Assembly (NCBI GenBank): GCA_028023455.1
Contig: JAQFVV010000288.1
Span: forward strand, 432,001 to 496,000
Length of the DNA: 64,000 nucleotides
Source of the DNA: Epiperipatus broadwayi
Lineage: Eukaryota; Onychophora; Udeonychophora; Euonychophora; Peripatidae
Direction of reading: 5' to 3'
Under the pieces are notes generated by a model. It made no database searches, was not told the DNA's origin, and saw nothing but the letters and a program-made list of their open reading frames with translations. This document shows, piece by piece, positions 36,489 through 45,960 of this stretch. The position numbers and the translations under genes are program-made. The number at the start of each line of letters is the position of its first letter. Positions within the stretch are counted from its first letter, which is position 1.

Positions 36489-37373
36489 ATGGGTCTTTCT
36501 ATTACAGCAGTCAATGTAAGAGATATTAACTCTACCCAGCAAATATTTGCACTTAGCAATTGGATAAGTCAATTCTCGCCCCATATTCTTTTATTTACAG
36601 AGACAAAATGCTCAGTACATTCTACATTTAATCCAAAACTCTACCTTAATAAATTTGGATACTGTAAATTTTCAACATCTGATATTGCTGCTGCTGGGGT
36701 AGTAATTCTTATCCATCACCATTCTCCTTTTTAGACCTTTAAGATTTTATACTTAGATCAGCATATGAATATAATTATCCTATATCAATCTTCTTTTCTG
36801 CTTAATTTAATAACTTTCTATTTATATAATCAGCCAGTGTTAATTCACCAATTAATAAATAAAATTAATTTAATATTAGTTATAAATTCTTGCCCAACTA
36901 TAATCATGGGTGATTTTAACATGTCTAATATAAATTTTACATTAAATTACCTTTATTTGATTAATAAAAATCTCATGAGTGCTGAAGGTTTTTTTCCAAC
37001 TAGCTCCATTTCATTCTATACTAAAAAACACTCCTCTCTAATAGACCTTGCATTTTATTCACCAGATCTACATTTCATAATAAGTCCCTCCCTTTGTCAT
37101 GTAACTTTCTCTGATCATTTAGCACTTAATGTAGAACTCACGATACACATTCAACATCAATCAATTCTTCCTCTAAATAAAACTACTCATCTCGTATTAA
37201 AATCCACTACACCTGAAGCAGTTCTTTCTGAAATTTACATTTATTTTAAAAAGGTAGAAATACTATCTCTAAGCCCAGTAGAGACCTGGCTATCATTTAT
37301 CAACATAGTTTCTTCAACTATTCAGCATTATACTTCAAAAATTGTTCTCCCACTAGTCTCATTAAAAGATTAG
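36489..37373 (+). pseudogene. L1/Tx1 LINE ORF2 endonuclease domain
   Basis: ORF2 likely starts at the ATG at 36489: MGLSITAVNVRDINSTQQ, then HILLFTETKCS (catalytic E region). After a stop at 36732 and a frame change, IIMGDFNMSNINF holds the GDFN box (36906-36925). SLIDLAFYSPDL and VTFSDHLALNVEL (SDH box near 37110-37140) complete the APE endonuclease. Only one frameshift region separates the pieces, so the domain is among the better preserved in the window. Confidence 0.84.
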
Positions 37374-38671
37374 ATACAATAAACTTAAAACTAAAAAATA
37401 CTTCATGTGATACTTCTTCAGTTAAATCAATAATGTTTTTAAAACAAGAATACAAGCAAACCCAACTCATACTGGATGATTATCTCTCTACTAAAAAAGC
37501 AATTTTTTTCTAGCTAATCCCCATAACAGGTCTAAAGGTTATATTCGGTGGGTCTTAGGATATACTCCCAAAAAAATTAACTCCATCTATTATTTGTGAT
37601 TCAAAAATGATTGCTGGGAAAGACATGACTCCACATATATATTACCACTTTAATGCAAGACTCCAGAATTTCCTTTCCAAAACTCTCTTCATTTTACTTT
37701 GGTTTTACCACAGAAGAACATAACATTACAAAGTATTAAAATGCTCTCAAGTTGAACTCTATTCCAAACAATAAACACACAGGAACACATGCAATCCCAA
37801 AATTTTTATTATCTCATCTTAGTCACTTTACTATCCCAATAGTATACAATATGATAAATTATCTATCAAAACAAATTCATAACACTGACCAACATTATCC
37901 AGTATCACTGGTTCCCTTCCATAAAAACAAATACACTTCCCTCTCCTCTAGATAATCTTTGCCCTATTTCAATGTCTCCTCTTATGATCAAACTAATAGA
38001 GTCTCTTTTAAAAGACAAAATGCAACCCCTAATACTTCCTGTATTGTCTAAGTTTCAGTTTGCTAGGAAGGGATGTTCTACTTCTGAAGCACTTATGTTA
38101 TGTAAAATATTAATAGAAGATGTAAGACATGCAAGAAAATCTGCACCTATTCAATACAATTAGACGTACAGGCTGCATTTGATTCAGTGTGTGTGGACAA
38201 TCTACTACAGGTGCTCAATCAACATAAAATTCCAATACCTATGATGTATATACTAGCCAACCTTTTCATCAATAGAAGGGTACACATTACCCTTAATGGA
38301 AAAATGTCCCCTGACTTTATTTACCCCACACAACTCAATACCACAAGGCTCCCCCTTAGTTCATTGTTTTTATTACATATATTAACCCCCTCCTACTTGT
38401 ATTAGAATCTAAATTGCCAGAAATATATGTACCCCTCATAAACCAATCTATCAATCATATTTCATACATGGATGATATTGTCATTTTTTTGCCATCCCAA
38501 AAACATTTGCCTCAAATGTATACCATTTTAGAAAATTACTCTGCAGCTTATAGTTTAAAATTTAAGAAAGAAAAAACATCTATTTGGAGTATCCTTTCTG
38601 CTAATCAAATTTTTTCAGTTTGCAGAACCCCTCCTCACAAATTCTTGGACTTCCAATTCATCTTTCTATGA
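37374..38671 (+). pseudogene. L1/Tx1 LINE ORF2 reverse transcriptase
   Basis: RT blocks in order: FQFARKGCSTSEALMLCKIL (38061-38120), LDVQAAFDSVCVDNLLQVL with the motif A aspartate (38160-38215), IPQGSPLS motif B (38338-38360), and SYMDDIVIFLPSQKHL with the catalytic YMDD (38460-38510), followed by SLKFKKEKTSIW. Frame changes lie between blocks. All catalytic residues of motifs A and C remain readable, so decay is by indels more than by substitutions. Confidence 0.86.
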
Positions 38672-39450
38672 ATGCAATGAGAATAATAATTCAAGAGCAA
38701 TTAACAACTGCAATTGAAAAAGTGACAACTTCACTTTCAAAAGCATATCTTTCATTGCATAGTAAAATATCACTCATTAATATATTAATTTTCCCAAAAA
38801 TAAATTACTATGCACCTATCATTAAATTTATTAACTCATTTAAAAAAAAAATTAACTCCTTTTGCATCAAACTCATATGGAATAATAAGGCAGTGGTAAT
38901 AAGCATCAAAAGTCTGCAAAAACATTCAAGAATAAATGGCCTATCATTACCCTGCATTTCCAGAAAACTCATAATGCATTAATGAAACTTTATGCAACAT
39001 ATAAAAATTTCCAAGTATTTCTTCCAATATCACCTACAGACACTCCACCTCCTATTGAAAATAAATTCATCAACAGCCTAATAAAAATAATTCTCAAGCA
39101 TAAACTACCTGCTGCAAACTTGTTTTCAACTAAAATTAAGTATTGGGATGCACATTATATAACAACTAATTCCAATCCCCTTGAAATTCCCATTAGATTA
39201 ATTAATATCTCGAATAAATCCATAATTCAAAAATTTAAATTTTGGTACTTGGAGCCTAAGTACTAAGATTTTTTAATAAAAGTCAATCTTAGAGCTTTAC
39301 CTACCAATGCTTTTCTGGATGGAAGATGGAGATCACCAACTTAGATGCCATTTGTCAACTATGTAATAAAGAAGAAGAAACAATGGAACATTTTATTTCT
39401 TGGTGTACTTCCCTCAAAACATATCGAGAACTTATTGCTGATATTACCCA
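38620..39450 (+). pseudogene. L1/Tx1 LINE ORF2 C-terminal region
   Basis: The piece 38620-38982 has SSQILGLPIHLSMNAM (the LG block after the palm), LSLHSKISLINILIFPKINY and FCIKLIWNNKAVVISIKSLQ. The next frame (38982-39266) holds the helical linker ending IIQKFKFWYLEPKY. CQLCNKEEETMEHFISWC near 39353-39406 is the terminal CxxC-H-C zinc motif of L1-type ORF2. Confidence 0.82.
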
Positions 39451-39928
39451 TAATTAAAAACGCTCATTGACAGTATTGATAGAAAATATTCAGAGAGGGT
39501 TGTTTCCAGAAATAAGACTAACAATCTATATACTATTCACACTCAGGTTTATGAGATGCCACTTTATATTCAATCCCACTTCTCATAAACTTAAATCACT
39601 TTTTCTCAATAAGTTAACAAAATTGAAACAAGAGATCAGGCACCAGCTCCAATAATAATATTAGCATCAGCATGGGATTTGAGTTTTCATCATCAGATTT
39701 TCAATGATATGGATGGCTGAAAAGTTGGAAGTTGCAGTGGATTGAAGCCTGTCCATTAAAGTATGAAGATTGCATCAGCATGGGATTTGAGTTTTCATCA
39801 TCAGATTTTCAATGATATGGATGGCTGAAAAGTTGGAAGTTGCAGTGGATTGAAGCCTGTCCATTAAAGTATGAAGATTTGCTATCTTAATATAAACTGA
39901 GCATTGATTATATATGTGTGTGAGAGAT

Positions 39929-39989
39929 GATAATCTGGACCAACTGATGAGTGCTGGTTTAGCATGAAATACATATATTGGTGATTATT
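39929..39989 (+). ncRNA. Hammerhead ribozyme motif B1 (complete core)
   Basis: Core: CTGATGA (39944-39950); a 5-bp helix II GTGCT/AGCAT with loop GGTTT (39951-39965); GAAA (39966-39969); a minimal helix III ATACATAT; and cleavage site A at 39977 after U at 39976. Helix I pairs ACCAA (39939-39943) with TTGGT (39978-39982), then GATAATC (39929-39935) with GATTATT (39983-39989) across a TGG bulge. All residues of the conserved hammerhead core are present, and the open-ended helix I makes it type I. The 2-nt helix III loop suggests function as a dimer, as known for small hammerheads of metazoan repeats. Confidence 0.82.
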
Positions 39990-40017
39990 AATCTTTTTTA
40001 CATATGTGTGGTCAGGT

Positions 40018-40085
40018 GTATCAGTTGTATGAGATAGTGTGGATGTTTGAAGGGTGCTTGAACATCTGAGTTCAAATCCTCTATA
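40018..40085 (+). promoter_or_regulatory. tRNA-like block in family B, first copy
   Basis: AGTTCAAATCC at 40069-40079 is a good B box. An A-box-like GAGATAGTGTGGATG lies about 38 bp upstream. Related to the blocks at 45.4-45.65 kb. Confidence 0.5.
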
Positions 40086-40405
40086 CTTACAATTAAGCTC
40101 CCAGGTTTGTGAAGAGTGCCTGGTTTTCAAATATTTACATATCAAGCTTGTATCCTGTCCATCCCTCTTATATGTATTTAATGGATACTGTCCTGTACAT
40201 GAGGGGTCAGAGTGACTTCAGGTTAACATGGGCATGGCAATAATATTAGCATCAGCATGGGATTTGAGTTTTCATCATCAGATTTTCAATGATATGGATG
40301 GCTGAAAAGTTGGAGGTTGCAGTGGATTGAAGCCTGTCCATTAAAGTATGAAGATTTGCTATCTTAAAATAAACTGAGCATTGATTATATATATGTGTGA
40401 GAGAT

Positions 40406-40466
40406 GATAATCTGGACCAACTGATGAGTGCTGGTTTAGCATGAAATATGTATATTGGTGATTATT
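40406..40466 (+). ncRNA. Hammerhead ribozyme motif B2 (complete core)
   Basis: Same fold as B1, 477 bp downstream: CTGATGA (40421-40427), helix II GTGCT/AGCAT (40428-40442), GAAA (40443-40446), helix III ATATGTAT, cleavage A at 40454, helix I ACCAA/TTGGT extended by GATAATC/GATTATT. Relative to B1 helix III changes only in its loop (C-A to U-G), so pairing is kept. The RNA between the two cleavage sites would be 477 nt. Confidence 0.82.
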
Positions 40467-40494
40467 AATCTTTTCTACATGTGTGTGGTCATGT

Positions 40495-40562
40495 GTATCA
40501 GTTGTATGAGATAGTGTGGATAGTTGAAGGGTGCTTGCAAATCTGAGTTCAAATCCTCTATA
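40495..40562 (+). promoter_or_regulatory. tRNA-like block in family B, second copy
   Basis: The B box AGTTCAAATCC recurs at 40546-40556 with the same upstream text, 477 bp from the first copy. The repeat ends just after it at a (TA)n tract. Confidence 0.5.
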
Positions 40563-40717
40563 CTTATATATATATATATGAAAAACAAAAACACAAGTTA
40601 AAACATGCATATGCTTGTATTTATGACAATAGATGGCGTTCTACCAAAAACACCATCAAGCGTGTTTGTTTACATAAACGTCAGAGCAAGCATTCACTAT
40701 CTCTAACTTAATTTCCA

Positions 40718-40761
40718 CCTTCAGATCATGATTTCAAGCTATTTGCTGTCATCAGTGAAGG
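40718..40761 (-). ncRNA. Hammerhead ribozyme motif A6 (best family A copy)
   Basis: On the minus strand: CCTTCA, CTGATGA, CAGCAAATAGCTT, GAAA, TCATGAT, C, TGAAGG. Helix I is 6 bp and perfect, the core blocks CUGAUGA and GAAA are intact, and the position-17 base is C. Helix II is only AGC/GCT with a C-U mismatch at the base, and helix III ATCATGAT has almost no loop, so cleavage would probably need two molecules pairing. Confidence 0.74.
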
Positions 40762-41329
40762 ACAGGAGTAAGAAACCAGATCTAAACACAAACTCTGAGC
40801 ATTTAAGAGGCAATTTCTATTCAGCTTGCAAGCATGAATCTTTTAGACATGTAATGTCTTCAAACTCAGCACAGCAAGCCAGATAGCTATATGGATCTGA
40901 TATCAGTTCAGCATCATCACATAGTAGAAGCCTCTGCAATATATATCATTGCAAGAAAGACCTCAAATGTACATTTATGAAAAACAAAAACACAAGTTAA
41001 AACTTGCATACGCTTGTATTTATGACAATAGATGGCATTCTACCAAAAACACCATCAAGCATGTTTGTTTACATAAACGCCATCTATTGTCATAAATACA
41101 AGTGTATGCAAGTTTTAACTTGTGTTTTTGTTTTTCATAAATGTACCTTTGAGGTCTTTCTTGCAATGATATATATTGCAGAGGTTTCTACTATGTGGTG
41201 ATGCTGAACTGATATCAGACCCATATAGCTGTCTGGCTTGCTATGCTGAGTTTGAAGACATTACGTGTCTAAAAGATTCATGCTTGCAATGCTCAGAGTT
41301 TGTGTTTAGATCTAGTTTCTTACTCCTGT

Positions 41330-41373
41330 CCTTCACTGATGATAGCAAATAGCTTAAAATCATAAACTGAAGG
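41330..41373 (+). ncRNA. Hammerhead ribozyme-like motif A7
   Basis: CCTTCA (41330-41335), CTGATGA (41336-41342), TAGCAAATAGCTT, AAAA, TCATAAAC, then TGAAGG (41368-41373). Helix I and the first core block are intact, but G12 is changed to A and helix III no longer closes, so this arm is probably inactive. Confidence 0.58.
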
Positions 41374-41475
41374 TGGAAATTAAGTTAGAGATAGTGAATG
41401 CTTGCTCTGATGTTTATGTAAACAAACATGCTTGACAGTGTTTTTGGTAGAACGCCATCTATTGCCATATATATA

Positions 41476-42059
41476 TATATATATATTGAAACAGATATGC
41501 TGTTCCTCATATAAATATTTATAAGATCCCCCCCCATTCAAAAATATCTAGCGTGATTCAGTCTAATTGGGAACGCAATAAAGCTGTGATTTGTTAAAAA
41601 AAAAGAAATCATATTTTTAATTTTGTGATTGATGGATTTGAATAAAATATTATATCATCTTATTTTTTTTTATCTGTCTCAATAAAATAAAAAAAAAAGA
41701 AATTAATTATCCAATCATTAAAAAGAAAAAAAAAGATACTTGAGTTAAACTGAGGCAGTATTAAAATTAGGCACGTCGTCGGAAGAAAAGAACTTTTTTT
41801 TTCTCTCTCGTCTTACACAGAGAGGCAGAACATATTAAATTTTTTGTTTTAAAAAAAAAGTGTATTACTTAATTCTTTTGACATATTAAAATATAGCTTT
41901 AATAAAACGTGAAAATGGAAACAGAAAGCTTTGCTAGAGGAATTATAATGACAATGGGGTAAATTAGCTGCTTCAATCTCTCCACGCTGTGCCATGACTT
42001 TCCATAAATGAAATAACCCGCCTTCTTTATGAGTAAACTGGATTGCAAAACTGGAAGGT
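41476..42059. other. AT-rich DNA, nothing recognised
   Basis: Several A and T homopolymers and a run of nine C near 41528-41536. No gene or repeat. Confidence 0.5.
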
Positions 42060-42372
42060 AATTATGTTATAAGAATGTTTAGACATCTTTACCATAAATT
42101 ATAAATTGACATCATGAAATATCTACATAAAATTATTTTTATGAAATATTAAAACATTTTTATCATGTGTTATAAAGTGAAGTTATGAAACGGTTGCATA
42201 CATTTTGTTCAGTAAAATATTAAGACATCTTTATCATACGTTATAAAGTGAAGTTATGAAATAATTACATAGAATTTGTTTTATAAAATATTCAAAACAT
42301 CTTTATCATATGTTATAAAGTGAAGTTATGAAATAATTGTATGCAAATTTATTTATAAAAATATTTGAACGT
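42060..42372. repeat. Minisatellite, about 72-bp unit, four to five copies
   Basis: The block ACATCTTTATCATATGTTATAAAGTG and following GAAGTTATGAAATAATT recur with starts near 42083, 42153, 42225 and 42298. Copies differ by several substitutions and short indels. Confidence 0.8.
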
Positions 42373-42430
42373 ATTTACTATATGGATTAGAAATGCTTTA
42401 ATTGCACATTACTTCTATCTGTGTAATGTA

Positions 42431-43035
42431 ACAGAGTTTATGTGTATGAACATACTCTTATATTTGACTAAATTATAAATGCTTCAATTACTAAATGATA
42501 AATGCTCCACAAGTCAAACAGAGTTTATGTGTATGAATATACTTTTATATTTGACTAAATTATAAATGCTTCAATTACTAAATGATAAATGCTCCACAAG
42601 TTAAACAGAGTTTATGTGTATGAATATAATTTTATATTTGACTAAATTATAAATACTTCAATTACTAAATGATAAATGCTCCTCAAGCCAAACAGAGCTT
42701 ATGTGTATGAATATACTTTTATATTTGACTAAATTATAAATGCTTCGATTACTAAATGATAAATGCTCCACAAGCCAAACAGAGCTTATGTGTATGAATA
42801 TACTTTTATGTTTGACTAAATTATAAATGCTTCGATTACTAAATGATAAATGCTCCACAAGCCAAACAGAGCTTATGTGTATGAATATACTTTTATATTT
42901 GACTAAATTAAAAATGCTTCAATTACCAAATGATAAATGCTCCACAAGCTAAACAGAGTTTATGGGTATGAATATACTTTTATATTTGACTAAATTATAA
43001 ATGCTTCAATTACCAAATGATAAATGCTCTACAAC
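42431..43035. repeat. Minisatellite, exact 87-bp unit, seven copies
   Basis: ACAGAG starts at 42431, 42518, 42605, 42692, 42779, 42866 and 42953, each exactly 87 bp apart. The unit includes TTATGTGTATGAATATACTT, TATTTGACTAAATTATAAAT and AAATGATAAATGCTCCACAA. Because 87 is a multiple of three, a 29-residue repeat (EHLSFSNRSIYNLVK and so on) stays open on the minus strand at 42658-42858. Nothing else suggests translation. Confidence 0.95.
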
Positions 43036-43089
43036 CCAAGAATTGCTGAGTTTAAATGTTTACCAATCAATAATAATTCATAAAATAAT

Positions 43090-43495
43090 GAAATGCTGTA
43101 TAAATCATAAATGCTTGACTGCTTCTAAGGTTCTTCACATAAATGAATTATTGTATAAACCATAAATGCTTGACTGCTTCTAAGGTTCTTCTCTTAAATG
43201 AACTCAAAATGAACTATTGTTGAATTAGACTGTTTCCAAACGTCTTCTCATAAATGAATTCAAAATGAACTATTGTTGAATTAGGATATTTCCAAGCCTC
43301 TTCTCATAAAGGAATTCAAAAATGAACTATTGTTGAATTAGAATATTTCCAAGCTTCTTCTCATAAATGAATTCAAAATGAACTATTGTTGAATTAGGAT
43401 ATTTCCAAGCTTCTTCTCATAAAGGAATTCAAAAATGAACTATTGTTGAATTAGACTGTTTCCAAACGTCTTCTCATAAATGAACTTGTAAATGA
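43090..43495. repeat. Minisatellite, 56-57-bp unit
   Basis: GAACTATTGTTGAATTAG starts at 43211, 43267, 43324, 43380 and 43437 (alternating 56 and 57 bp). Two related, more divergent units (CATAAATGCTTGACTGCTTC) precede it at about 43113 and 43160. Alternate copies match better than neighbours, suggesting a higher-order two-unit repeat. Confidence 0.88.
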
Positions 43496-43639
43496 ATTAT
43501 TGATAAAAAAAGAAGAGAACTGCTTCTAGCTCTTTCATAAGTAAAATGAAAATGTGTTATCATGTGGATAGAAATGAATTTCATTAGAAATTGCAAATTA
43601 ATTGTTATTTAATAAATTTTTTTTGTTACTAAAAATTAA

Positions 43640-44020
43640 ATTGGTTATCCAGTTGTCCAATTCTGTTTTGTTTTATTGCATCACTCATCAGTTATAGCAC
43701 TGGTTCATGAGAATCTCATGCTTTCTGAGCTATGTCTGACATAACTAGACCTAGGCAAGTCAGGTTGTAGTGAGACGGAACTCTAATGGTGCTTTTTGGG
43801 AAACCAAACATAGAAATGTTTAAATGTTTCTAGTCTCTATGGTACTACATCCTCTGATGAGCAGGAAATATTGTTGTAGGGGGCATTAACATCTGCATTA
43901 AGAATGTCAATTGATAGTTCCTTCCTACAGCATGCTCATCAGAAAATTGTTACAACTGACATAATAAAACGGTTGTATGCGGGTCCAGTTACAATATATA
44001 TATATATATAAAAGATTTAT
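43640..44020 (-). other. Probable 3' region of PLE3
   Basis: This block of normal complexity lies just after the PLE3 coding end on the minus strand. Two CTGATGAGCA blocks face each other (plus strand near 43857, minus strand near 43947), giving an imperfect inverted repeat. It ends at a (TA)n tract near 43996. Assignment to PLE3 is from position only. Confidence 0.4.
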
Positions 44021-44099
44021 TATGGTCATAAAAATGGAAGCTGATAAATTTTCATTATCTTTAGAATTTGTTTCATAATTTGAACTTTTTTTACTAACA

Positions 44100-44530
44100 A
44101 CAAGTGCTCTTTTTTAAATATGCTTCTTGACTCACCTATATATACACTACCACACTTAAACAATAATGCATTTACAAATGATACAGTTTTTATTTATAAA
44201 TATGGTTTTATTTTTAAAGATATTTATTAATTTATTTAATATATGTAGTGCATAAAATGCAATGTCATATATACCTTTATAAATTTTCCTTATGAAATTT
44301 CCTTGTTGATTCAAAATATATAGTATTGATATCCAAATTTTCTTATCAGAAGAATTAACATCATTATTAATCTTATTTTTATTTTTACATTTATATTTCG
44401 AATTAAAATGCTTAATAGTATAATAAATATGATCATAATTATATCCAACATTTAACAATTCATTAAAATACATTTCAATATTTTTGCCTTTTTCCCATGA
44501 ATATTTACAAACTTTATCATTTCTAAACAA
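44100..44530 (-). pseudogene. PLE3 C-terminal and GIY-YIG remnant
   Basis: The frame 44156-44530 starts MFRNDKVCKYSWEKGKNIEM and runs through LLNVGYNYDHIYYTIKHFNS to CIICKC. After a frame change the minus strand reads KCGSVYIGESRSIF (about 44155-44114), a GIY-YIG half-site with a CxxCGxxYIGES pattern. This supports PLE identity for the whole element. Confidence 0.7.
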
Positions 44531-44689
44531 GAACTTTCAACCTGCCATTTTATGTAACATTGGTATTCTTGATTTATATGAAATGATACCTTTTTTTTGC
44601 TATTGAGTTAATAGTTATATAGTAATCTAGTTTATTTCTGTTTCTAGTTATCATAAGATCTAGAAATTGATCACATATTATATTTTTAT

Positions 44690-45180
44690 CTGTTTTAGCC
44701 ATTTTAAGCATTTTACATTATTTAATTCATCAAGTAAATCTTTAATAGTATCTGTCTTTCCACATACAAAAACATCATCAATGTATATCGGTAATATAAA
44801 ATAATCTTTTTTGATAACATTCTTTTTTCAAAACATTTTCTTATGTAGAGATTATAAAATTGCATATTTGGGCAACTAGAGGAAGCATTCATTTGCCAGC
44901 CATTTCTCATTTTATAAAAATCATGCTTAAAAACTGCATAAATATTTTTATCAATAAAGTTTAATGCTTCAACAACAAATTTTATGATTTTAACATTAAC
45001 ATTTTTTAACTATAATGCATTAGTAATTATTTCAATGGAAGCCATTCTATCGATTGATATGTACATTTCACAAACGTCAAAGGTACACATTGCATCACAA
45101 ACATCAATATCAACAACATTAATTTTATTATCAAAATCAAATGATGAACGTACCAAAACCAAGAATTTCCTGTAACCTTT
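44690..45180 (-). pseudogene. PLE3 reverse transcriptase palm
   Basis: Motif A reads TFDVCEMYISIDRM on the minus strand near 45080. Motif B is reduced to FYKMRNGWQMNASSS (GxxMG changed). Motif C YRYIDDVFV is fully intact and followed by KTDTIKDLLDEL. The YIDD box with this spacing fits PLEs of the type that differ from Penelope proper (YVDD), though a related non-LTR RT cannot be fully excluded without the endonuclease. Confidence 0.74.
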
Positions 45181-45414
45181 TCTCAATTAATCGACATGTT
45201 TTATAATAAAACGCACCCCGAAAATCAATCATTAATTATAATGGTTCTTTCTCTTAATGCAATTTTATATTTGAAAAGATCTTATGACATATTGCAGCAG
45301 GTGGATAAGTCCTATAATAAGTACAATTATCAATCACGTTATTTTTGATTTTTTTCAAAATGTTATTAATAAATTGAATCAGTAAACTTTCAATATTTAC
45401 CTTATTAACTTTTC

Positions 45415-45652
45415 GAACTCAGATTTTCACATGACCCACAACTCTCAGTGCCATTTTATATTACTGACCCACATGAGCACACACAACTCAGACTTTCACA
45501 TGACCCATAACTCTCAGTGCCATCTTAGATTGCTGACTCATCTGATCACACGCATTTCAACATGTGTGTGATCATGTGGATCAGCAATATAAGATGGCAC
45601 AGAGAGTGTGGGTCATGTAAAAGTGTCAGTTTGAATCCCGCATATATTACAT
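45415..45652. mobile_element. tRNA-derived SINE heads, inverted cluster
   Basis: Three related units of about 70-85 bp lie together: two on the minus strand (45415-45484 and 45487-45552) and one on the plus strand (45560-45645). The plus unit reads GTGTGTGATCATGTGGATCA, AAGATGGCACAGAGAGTGTG and ends CAGTTTGAATCCCGC, with A-box-like and B-box (AGTTTGAATCCC) parts. The minus and plus units form a hairpin around 45553. The insertion lies inside PLE3. Family B has a related block. Confidence 0.65.
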
Positions 45653-45880
45653 ATATAATGCAGGTTTAAGCCTGTACAATGTAGTACTTATTAACTTTTA
45701 TAAAATTAAGATTATTCATTTGAGTAATAACTTTATCTTCATAATCAGATTTTAGTAATAGACACATTCTTAAACCTTTATTCTCTTTTATACATACGAG
45801 ATTATTATCAGATGCAATATTTTTAAATTTAAAAATTTGTACATTTCATTCACAATTCATTTTTTCCCATATGTCATAGC

Positions 45881-45960
45881 ATCGGCTGGGAGGCGAACCC
45901 ACAACAACTATCTGCAACCAACTGCTGGTTTGCAAGGCAGTTGTGCTGACATCTAGGCTA
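45881..45960 (-). mobile_element. tRNA-derived fragment, minus strand
   Basis: On the minus strand TAGCCTAGATGTCAGC resembles a tRNA A box and GGGTTCGCCTCCCAGCC a B box, 45-50 bp apart. Between them AACTGC...GCAGTT could form an anticodon-like stem around CTTGCAAACCA. The acceptor stem is absent, so it is a SINE head or tRNA pseudogene rather than a working tRNA gene. It also lies inside PLE3. Confidence 0.6.

Larger units (their letters stand above)
34480..39655 (+). mobile_element. L1/Tx1-type LINE, nearly full length, broken
   Basis: Plus-strand two-ORF LINE. ORF1 (34514-about 36230) is followed by ORF2 with an APE-type endonuclease (from 36489), a reverse transcriptase with D/GSP/YMDD blocks (38050-38490), and a C-terminal CxxC...H...C domain (near 39350-39410). 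This two-ORF plan, the IWNNK-type connection block and the terminal zinc motif fit the L1/Tx1 clade. Many frameshifts and stops break both ORFs. Its 3' end runs straight into the family B hammerhead repeat. Confidence 0.84.
39656..40578 (+). mobile_element. Family B hammerhead repeat with tRNA-like blocks
   Basis: Head-to-tail repeat with a 477-bp unit. The block GCATCAGCATGGGATTTGAG starts at 39664, 39772 and 40249. The first start is followed by only 108 bp before the next, the second by a full 477-bp unit, the third by about 330 bp. Each long copy contains a well-formed hammerhead motif and, about 75 bp later, a tRNA-like block with a B box. It abuts the L1/Tx1 LINE 3' end. The repeat could be a retrozyme-like element fused to a tRNA-derived SINE. 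No protein is encoded. Confidence 0.7.
40598..41475. mobile_element. Long palindrome of two family A hammerhead repeats
   Basis: The left arm (about 40598-41037) is minus-strand, the right arm (about 41078-41475) plus-strand. They are highly similar over about 400 bp and separated by about 40 bp; GACAATAGATGGC and GCCATCTATTGTC mark the inner edges. Each arm is slightly more than one monomer, because AACGCCATCT starts at both 41076 and 41451 (375 bp apart) in the right arm, and an equivalent overlap exists in the left. Each arm has one hammerhead. (TA)n flanks both outer ends. Arm similarity is higher than at 28.9-29.9 kb, so this insertion is younger. Confidence 0.8.

Noticed and set aside
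39882-40610. Minus-strand ORFs at 39882-40145 and 40359-40610 as a protein family
   Set aside because: They match each other only because they lie in the two copies of the 477-bp family B repeat.
42658-42858. 29-residue tandem-repeat protein on the minus strand
   Set aside because: The frame exists because the 87-bp unit is divisible by three. It does not extend over all seven copies, and no leader or promoter is visible.
43850-43960. Hammerhead at the CTGATGAGCA blocks near PLE3
   Set aside because: CTGATGA is present on both strands, but no helix II followed by GAAA or matching helix I is found.
45881-45960. Functional tRNA gene (Ala-like, TGC) on the minus strand
   Set aside because: A and B boxes are visible, but there is no acceptor stem and the anticodon loop is too long.
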